From Planctomycetota bacterium (GTDB lineage Bacteria > Planctomycetota > B129-G9), in assembly GCA_030607235.1 (NCBI GenBank), contig JAUWEX010000076.1, forward strand, positions 1 to 6,382: a stretch of 6,382 bases of DNA, given 5' to 3'. Positions 1 to 4,337 of the stretch are shown piece by piece. Position numbers and translations under genes: made by a program. Position 1 is the first letter of the stretch, and every line of letters begins with the position of its first letter. The notes under the pieces were generated by a model that was given only the letters and a program-made list of their open reading frames with translations, had not been told where the DNA came from and made no database searches.

Positions 1-110
1 AACGGCTGCACACATGGCAAAACCCCCGACTGCACCGAATAACACAAGCGCGCGCGGAGGATAATAAGGCGCGTTCGGATAAATAGCGGAACTGCGTGGT
101 GAAAACTTTT
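1..110. other. Left-edge stretch, possibly the 3' tail of a plus-strand gene
   Basis: No gene can be identified here. The three plus-strand frames, open from the window edge, stop at 40-42 (TAA), 62-64 (TAA) and 84-86 (TAG). A plus-strand gene entering from the left could therefore end at any of them with 13, 20 or 27 visible codons. None of the three tails carries a recognisable motif. The intrinsic terminator just downstream, oriented for plus-strand transcripts, is the only reason to suspect that a gene ends here. I see no start codon with a convincing ribosome binding site and no RNA gene. Confidence 0.3.
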
Positions 111-153
111 AGCGAGCGCTTGCGATTTCAACCGTTGCGGGCGCTCGTTTTTT
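111..153 (+). terminator. Intrinsic terminator for a plus-strand transcript from the left
   Basis: A hairpin is followed by a T-run. The core is seven Watson-Crick pairs, CGAGCGC (113-119) with GCGCTCG (141-147). On the plus-strand RNA it extends without a break inward to 126/134 through several G-U wobbles, and outward to 111/149, around a 7-nt loop at 127-133. Six T's follow at 148-153. On the minus strand the wobbles become A-C mismatches, and the sequence after the stem is CTAAAAGTTTT rather than a clean T-run. The element therefore fits plus-strand termination much better and can only weakly serve the convergent lipoprotein gene ending at 181. Confidence 0.72.
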
Positions 154-180
154 CTATAACGATTTTTGCGCCTTACGAGC

Positions 181-717
181 CTAGTATTCAAATTTGTTGT
201 AGGCGCGTTTGGCGGCGCGGCGGACGCGGCGCGGCTGCGTGTCGTCGATGAATATCTTTCTCATCGCGGGCCGTGTGTGGCGCGCGTTGAGCCGCACGAG
301 CAGTTCGATCGCCTCGACTCTCTGACTGTCGGTTTCGGCCCTGTCGCGCGCGGTTTTCAGCAGCATGTAGATCGCTTCTCTGTCGATGATCTCGACCACC
401 GCCTCAAGCATCAGCCTGCGGGCGCGGTCGTTGTATTCACGGTCCTGTATCTCGGTTTTCAGGAAGGGTATGGCGTCGTTGCCGCACTCGATGAGCGCTT
501 CCTGCGCGTTCAGTGCGGGATAGCCGATAAGGCGCGGGCCGACCTCGAGGAAGGCTATCAGGCGCGGGCACTTCAGCGCGGGTTCTTCGATTTCGCGCAG
601 TTTCCCGATTTCGCTGTTGTAGCCACCTGCGAAGATAGAGCAGCCGCCGAGCGCGGCCACGCAAAGGATCGCCAGTCCCATCGCCGCAAATTTTATGGTG
701 AGTCGCCTGTCGTTCAT
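181..717 (-). CDS. Small HEAT-like lipoprotein, function unknown
   Basis: This 178-residue protein is not one I recognise as a named family. The N-terminus is a classical lipoprotein signal: basic residues (NDRR, K9), a hydrophobic stretch at about 10-23, then the lipobox LGGC with Cys26 as the predicted lipidated residue. Ser follows at +2, which by the E. coli Lol rule would favour the outer membrane. The mature part (about 35-175) is almost wholly alpha-helical in character. It has short helix pairs such as ALIECGNDAIPFLK (74-87), RARRLMLEAVVEI (98-110) and RVEAIELLVRL (133-143), spaced like HEAT or armadillo repeats, and a very basic end (PRRVRRAAKR). That suggests a binding scaffold rather than an enzyme, and no catalytic motif is visible. 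The start has a GGAG ribosome binding site 7 nt upstream. It is the last gene of the operon, 40 nt after tgt. The repeat assignment is inferred from pattern only. Confidence 0.75.
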   Translation of the reverse strand: MNDRRLTIKFAAMGLAILCVAALGGCSIFAGGYNSEIGKLREIEEPALKCPRLIAFLEVGPRLIGYPALNAQEALIECGNDAIPFLKTEIQDREYNDRARRLMLEAVVEIIDREAIYMLLKTARDRAETDSQRVEAIELLVRLNARHTRPAMRKIFIDDTQPRRVRRAAKRAYNKFEY

Positions 718-757
718 TTCATGCTCCGGTTATGAGGTTGATCCAACGCGCTATTTT

Positions 758-1864
758 TCAGGATCCGAGATATTTTGCAAGAAAGTTTTTGCGAAATTCC
801 GCAAAGACGCCGTTTTCGATAGACTCGCGGATTGCCGCGGTCAGGCGCGCGTAGAAGCGGATGTTGTGTTCGGTTATCAGCGACAGGCCCAGCACTTCGC
901 CGGCGATGAAAAGATGGCGGATGTACGAGCGGGTGAAGTTGCGGCAGCAGTAGCAGTCGCACTCCGCGTCGATAGGCTCCTGCGAGAGGCGGTGGGCGCT
1001 GTTGCGGATTTTGATTCGTCCGGTCGATGTAAACGCCTCGCCGTTGCGCGCGTTGCGTGTCGGCAGGACACAGTCGAACATGTCCACGCCGTGGCCGACG
1101 GCGTTGAGGATGTCTTCGGGGTAGCCCACGCCCATCAGGTAGCGAGGCTTGTCCTCCGGCATAAGCGAGGTGGACAGAGCGACGATCTCGTCGGAGAGTT
1201 CCTTAGGCTCGCCGACGCTCATCCCGCCGAGCGCGAATCCGTCGAAGTCCATCTGGGCCAGTTCGCGCGTGCATTCTTCGCGCAGGTCCCTGTGAACGCC
1301 GCCCTGCGTGATGGCGAATAGTTTTTGGCCCTCCGCGCGCGGTGTTTTGATGCTGCGCTCCGCCCAGCGCAGGGTCCTGCGCATCGCGTCTTCGACCTTT
1401 TTCCGCTCACACGGATAGCCTACGCACTGGTCGAGCACCATCGCGATATCGGGGCCGAGGCGGCGCTGGAGTTCGACCGCGCCTTCGGGCGAGAGTGTGA
1501 TGAGCGAGCCGTCGATGTGCGAGCGGAACGACGCGGCTTCTTCGGTGATCCTGGTCATCTGCGCCAGAGAGAAAATCTGGTAGCCGCCGCTGTCGGTCAG
1601 TATCGGCCCGTCCCAGCGCATGAATTCGTGCAGGCCGCCCGCCGCCTCGACGACTTCCTCGCCGGGGCGCAGTTTGAGGTGATAGGCGTTGCCGAGAATT
1701 ATCTGGATTCCGGTGCGCCTGATTTGTTCGGGGCTGAGCGTTTTGACGGTGGCCAGCGTGCCGACGGGCATGAATGCCGGTGTGCGGACTTCGCCGTGTG
1801 CGGTGGCGAGGATGCCCGCGCGCGCGGCGGTTTGCGAGTCCGTTGTAATTAAGCGAAAGGTCAT
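758..1864 (-). CDS. tgt: Queuine tRNA-ribosyltransferase (tRNA-guanine transglycosylase)
   Basis: Tgt swaps guanine 34 for the queuosine precursor preQ1 in the anticodon of tRNAs for Asp, Asn, His and Tyr, in the cytoplasm. The protein is 368 residues, close to the usual bacterial length. Visible hallmarks are ILGNAYHL (56-63), LTDSGGYQIFSL (89-100) with the general acid/base Asp91, LGGMSVGEP (212-220), and GVDMFDCVLPTRNARNG (259-275) with nucleophile Asp264. Cys302, Cys304, Cys307 and His333 form the structural zinc site and match the spacing of the E. coli enzyme. At 142-147 it reads MVLDQC where many bacterial enzymes have D-E-C; Asp145 itself is kept. The ATG overlaps the stop of the upstream SpoIID-family gene by 4 nt (ATGA) and has only a weak AGG-type ribosome binding site, so translational coupling is likely. 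It shares the operon with queH, which acts later in the same pathway. Confidence 0.97.
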   Translation of the reverse strand: MTFRLITTDSQTAARAGILATAHGEVRTPAFMPVGTLATVKTLSPEQIRRTGIQIILGNAYHLKLRPGEEVVEAAGGLHEFMRWDGPILTDSGGYQIFSLAQMTRITEEAASFRSHIDGSLITLSPEGAVELQRRLGPDIAMVLDQCVGYPCERKKVEDAMRRTLRWAERSIKTPRAEGQKLFAITQGGVHRDLREECTRELAQMDFDGFALGGMSVGEPKELSDEIVALSTSLMPEDKPRYLMGVGYPEDILNAVGHGVDMFDCVLPTRNARNGEAFTSTGRIKIRNSAHRLSQEPIDAECDCYCCRNFTRSYIRHLFIAGEVLGLSLITEHNIRFYARLTAAIRESIENGVFAEFRKNFLAKYLGS

Positions 1865-3189
1865 TCTACCTGATTGTTGTAGTTGGTCTCGATTATCGAG
1901 CCGGGGTAATAGAAAGCGAGGATTGCGCGGTAATCGCGGCCGTCTTCGGCCATTTTTTTCGCGCCGAACTGGCAGAGTCCCACGGCGTGCCCCCAGCCGA
2001 TTCCGGTGAATTCGATGTAGTCGCCGACGATGCGGGCCTCGAAGGACGTGCTCATGATGATTTCCTTGTGCTTGTTGTCGTTGCCGGCGGCCTTTTGCCA
2101 GCGACCGTCGCGCCAGTACTCGGTGCTGATGCTTTTGCCGAGGACGTTGGTGCGGAACTTGTAGGCGTTGTCGATCTCGAAAGTGCCCTTGTCATGCTTG
2201 ACGGTAACGCTGGCGGCGTGGCCGACGGGGTCTTTGCCGGCGGTGGTGATGGAGATAATTTTGGTAACGGGCGCGTCGCTGAACATGCTGATTCTGCGGG
2301 CGACTTCGGCGTTGCCGATGCGGTGTTTCCAGCGGTACACCGGCGAATCGGCGCAGTACGGGCAGGTTATGCCGCCGCGCGTGTGGACGCCGGGCTTGGC
2401 CTGAAAAACGCGTTCTGCATATTCGGTCATGCCGCCGCAGGTGGAGGCGAAATAAATTTTGAAGATTCTCTCGTTGAGCGTCAGCACCTGTCCGGCGGTG
2501 GCCCTGACGGCCCGCTCGATGCGCTCGCCGTAGGGGCCGGAGGGGATGCCGCCGTAAACCTGGTCCTTGGTGTCGGCGCGCACGTCGAAGCGGTCGCCCA
2601 GTTTGCGGGCCTCCTGTCGCTGGAACAGAACGCGGGTGCGCGAGGCGACGGCCTGGGTCTTGAGCGCCTCGATCGGCCAGTTCGCCGCGACCTCGCGGCC
2701 GAGGACGCCGATGAGGTAGTTTTCCAGCCCCACGATATTGACTACGTCGACGGTCATGTCGATTTCGTTGCGGTAGATAATCAGTTCGCCGAAGTAGCGC
2801 TTCCTGTCGCGCTCGCTTTCGTAGACGGTAATGGGGTTGCCGGTCTGGGGCACGAGGCGGAAGGCGTTGCCTTTGAACAGCAGCGTACCGACCTTGATCC
2901 CGTCCATCGTTGCGGTGATTTCGGCGCCTTTGCGTATTACGTAAGAGTCTTCGCTGAGAGACCGGCGTTGTTCGTCGGCGCTGTATACCTTGAACGGCGC
3001 GTCGCAGAATATCCGTGTGTGGCGGCCGTGCGGGACGATCATGACGCGGATTTTGACCTGGCTTTCGGGGATGGTCGGCTTAGTGTATTCGTCGGGTGTG
3101 CGGATGCCGCGACAGGAATTGGTGCATCCAGCCAGTGCCATGCAGGCGATGATCGCGCAGATCAGCCTGATTTTGTCGTTCGGTTTCAT
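1861..3189 (-). CDS. SpoIID/LytB-domain lipoprotein, probable peptidoglycan lytic transglycosylase
   Basis: This 442-residue protein has a lipoprotein signal peptide: basic start, hydrophobic 9-20, lipobox LAGC, Cys22. The SpoIID domain begins at about 147 with VNIVGLENYLIGVLGREV. Glu166 aligns with the catalytic Glu of B. subtilis SpoIID and is followed by WPIEALKTQAVASRT (171-185). Further family blocks are STCGGMTEYAERVF (249-262) and the C-terminal GIGWGHAVGLCQFGA (396-410) with ILAFYYPGSII (423-433). A CPYC pair (Cys276, Cys279) lies between them, and Cys251 replaces a residue that is often Ser. SpoIID enzymes cleave glycan strands lacking stem peptides, and the lipid anchor would place this one in the periplasm. 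Nothing else in the window points to sporulation, so a role in vegetative wall remodelling is more likely. The start has a strong GAGAGGGG site 4 nt upstream. It lies 22 nt after queH and overlaps tgt by 4 nt. Confidence 0.9.
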   Translation of the reverse strand: MKPNDKIRLICAIIACMALAGCTNSCRGIRTPDEYTKPTIPESQVKIRVMIVPHGRHTRIFCDAPFKVYSADEQRRSLSEDSYVIRKGAEITATMDGIKVGTLLFKGNAFRLVPQTGNPITVYESERDRKRYFGELIIYRNEIDMTVDVVNIVGLENYLIGVLGREVAANWPIEALKTQAVASRTRVLFQRQEARKLGDRFDVRADTKDQVYGGIPSGPYGERIERAVRATAGQVLTLNERIFKIYFASTCGGMTEYAERVFQAKPGVHTRGGITCPYCADSPVYRWKHRIGNAEVARRISMFSDAPVTKIISITTAGKDPVGHAASVTVKHDKGTFEIDNAYKFRTNVLGKSISTEYWRDGRWQKAAGNDNKHKEIIMSTSFEARIVGDYIEFTGIGWGHAVGLCQFGAKKMAEDGRDYRAILAFYYPGSIIETNYNNQVE

Positions 3190-3211
3190 GTTACCCCTCT
3201 CGATTAACGTA

Positions 3212-3769
3212 TCAGTCTTTGTAGAGTTCCTTTGTCGTACCGGCGTATCTTTCGCGCTCGCTGAAAATGCAGCCGCAGTAAGATTGCAGGTGCAGTTTTG
3301 TCCGTGCGGCTTCGTCGTGCGCCTTTGCGGCGTTGGGCCGGAAGTCGCGGTAGTAAAAATCCACGCCTGCGAATTCGGCCGCCTCGCGTCCGGCCTCGGC
3401 GATGGCTTCGTGGCGCTGATGCCTGCTGACCAGCAGCGTGGTGGTGAAGGCGTCGAAGCCGTTTTCGGCGGCGAAGCGGGCGGTCTCGAAGAGCCTCTGC
3501 CGGTAGCACAGCGGGCAGCGCGTCTGCGGCTCGTCGCGGAAGGCGGTCATCGCGATAAACGATTTCAGCCCGTAGTTCTCGACCGCGTGGAGGCGAAACT
3601 TCAGGCGGTCGCGGAGAACCTTTACCGATTTCAGGCGCTTGCGGAATTCGACGAGCGGGTGGATGTTGGGGTTGAAGAAGAACCCCTCAAGACGCTTGTC
3701 TTTTTCGTCAAGCATCTCCGCCATGCCCAAAAAGCACTGCGCGCAGCAGATATGGCACAAAATCCGCAT
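3212..3769 (-). CDS. queH: Epoxyqueuosine reductase QueH
   Basis: QueH reduces epoxyqueuosine to queuosine in tRNA. It is an iron-sulfur enzyme and the non-homologous replacement for the cobalamin-dependent QueG. The 185-residue length is typical. Family signatures are present in order: N-terminal ILCHICCAQC (3-12; most members read CCAPC), GFFFNPNIHPLVEFRKRL (29-46), TRCPLCYRQRL (83-93), FTTTLLVSRHQ (108-118), DFYYRDFRP (137-145) and QSYCGCIFS (162-170). Cysteines 8, 9, 12, 85, 88, 165 and 167 supply the family's metal-cluster ligands, with an extra Cys at 5. The ATG has a GGGGA ribosome binding site 6 nt upstream and sits about 18 nt from a predicted transcription start, making this the first gene of the operon. 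The presence of tgt two genes downstream supports the queuosine assignment independently. Confidence 0.95.
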   Translation of the reverse strand: MRILCHICCAQCFLGMAEMLDEKDKRLEGFFFNPNIHPLVEFRKRLKSVKVLRDRLKFRLHAVENYGLKSFIAMTAFRDEPQTRCPLCYRQRLFETARFAAENGFDAFTTTLLVSRHQRHEAIAEAGREAAEFAGVDFYYRDFRPNAAKAHDEAARTKLHLQSYCGCIFSERERYAGTTKELYKD

Positions 3770-3793
3770 AATTCGTCCCCATTCGATATGCTA

Positions 3794-3822
3794 ATACTAT
3801 CAGAGCGATGCCTGCCAGTCAA
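3794..3822 (-). promoter_or_regulatory. Sigma-70-like promoter of the queH operon
   Basis: On the minus strand, TTGACT (3822-3817) and TAGTAT (3799-3794) are separated by exactly 17 bp. The first matches the -35 consensus at five of six bases and the second matches the -10 at four of six. Predicted initiation at about 3787 leaves a leader of about 18 nt before the queH ATG at 3769. That is too short for a preQ1 riboswitch. This is a pattern match only and the start site is not mapped. Confidence 0.6.
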
Positions 3823-3858
3823 GTCGGATAACCGCGGCGGCGATTCGGCATTTTGTCC

Positions 3859-3886
3859 TTGCAATACATGCGCTTACGCCTATAAT
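3859..3886 (+). promoter_or_regulatory. Sigma-70-like promoter of yajC-secDF
   Basis: A perfect -10 hexamer TATAAT lies at 3881-3886, with TTGCAA (3859-3864, four of six to consensus) 16 bp upstream. Initiation would be near 3893, giving a leader of about 40 nt that contains the yajC ribosome binding site. The -35 elements of this promoter and of the divergent queH promoter lie about 37 bp apart, so a single regulator bound between them could affect both units. I see no clear operator repeat there. Confidence 0.68.
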
Positions 3887-3932
3887 AGCCCGTTTTTACG
3901 TGATATGACATTTATCGAAAGGCGGGAGTGCT

Positions 3933-4262
3933 ATGAACTGGCTGATTATACTTGGGGACACGGAAGGCGGCGAGGGCTTCAATTATCAGTTTTTCGTTGT
4001 GCTGGGATTGATAGCCGTTGTTTTCTATTTCCTTATGATCCGTCCCCAGAAAAAGCAGAAGCATCAACACCGGCAGATGCTGGATTCGCTTCGCAAAAAC
4101 GATAAGGTCGTTACCATCGGCGGAATTCACGGAACGGTCATATCGGTCAAGGAAAACTACGTGATCCTCAAGATCGCGGAGAACTCCGACGTGAGCATCC
4201 GCGTCAACCGCAGTGCGATCGGCGGGGTCGTTTCGCCGGATGAAGGCTCCCAGGAAGCATAA
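3933..4262 (+). CDS. yajC: Preprotein translocase subunit YajC
   Basis: YajC is a small inner-membrane partner of SecD-SecF in the Sec translocon accessory complex. The protein has 109 residues, the usual size. A short N-terminal segment precedes one transmembrane helix (about 19-36). This runs into the family signature FLMIRPQKKQKK-like stretch (33-42, then basic). The cytoplasmic domain reads LRKNDKVVTIGGIHGTVISV (53-72), the conserved YajC core, followed by VILKIAENSDVSIRVNRSAI (77-96) and a short acidic tail. The ATG has a GGGAG ribosome binding site at 3924-3928. secDF follows 75 nt downstream on the same strand with no terminator between them, so the two are probably co-transcribed. The N-terminus carries several acidic residues (DTEGGEG, 9-15) before the helix. 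The assignment rests on motifs and context together. Confidence 0.95.
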   Translation: MNWLIILGDTEGGEGFNYQFFVVLGLIAVVFYFLMIRPQKKQKHQHRQMLDSLRKNDKVVTIGGIHGTVISVKENYVILKIAENSDVSIRVNRSAIGGVVSPDEGSQEA

Positions 4263-4326
4263 TCGATAGTCGGTCTGATACCTTATTGAAATGTATGCTG
4301 TCCGGCAGGCGGCAGTCGAATACAAC

Positions 4327-4332
4327 AGGAGA
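4327..4332 (+). promoter_or_regulatory. Ribosome binding site that fixes the secDF start
   Basis: AGGAGA lies 5 nt before the ATG at 4338. It supports that ATG over the nearby ATGs at 4291 and 4295, which are in other frames. The ATG at 4338 also places the first transmembrane helix directly after a short YDR N-terminus, as expected for SecD. Confidence 0.7.
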
Positions 4333-4337
4333 ACACA

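Noticed and set aside
35..78. Two-part inverted repeat (CCGAA/TTCGG and CGCGC/GCGCG)
   Set aside because: Each arm is only five pairs, with a 9-nt one-sided bulge, in GC-rich sequence with no T-run. It is not convincing as a terminator or structured RNA.
1861..3189. SpoIID-family gene as evidence of an endospore former
   Set aside because: SpoIID/LytB domains are widespread in non-sporulating bacteria, this copy is a lipoprotein, and no other sporulation gene is present.
1987..3207. Long plus-strand open frame (406 codons) opposite the SpoIID-family gene
   Set aside because: It has no recognisable motif and an unnatural composition rich in Ala, Gly, Val and Asp. It lies wholly opposite a gene with clear family blocks, so it is an antisense by-product of GC-rich codon use.
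3770..3790. Possible preQ1 riboswitch ahead of queH
   Set aside because: The predicted leader is only about 18 nt, shorter than even a preQ1-I aptamer, and no pseudoknot-like pattern is visible.
2990..4105. Plus-strand open frame (371 codons) running across queH, the promoter region and the start of yajC
   Set aside because: It crosses both predicted promoters and overlaps three well-supported genes in other frames.
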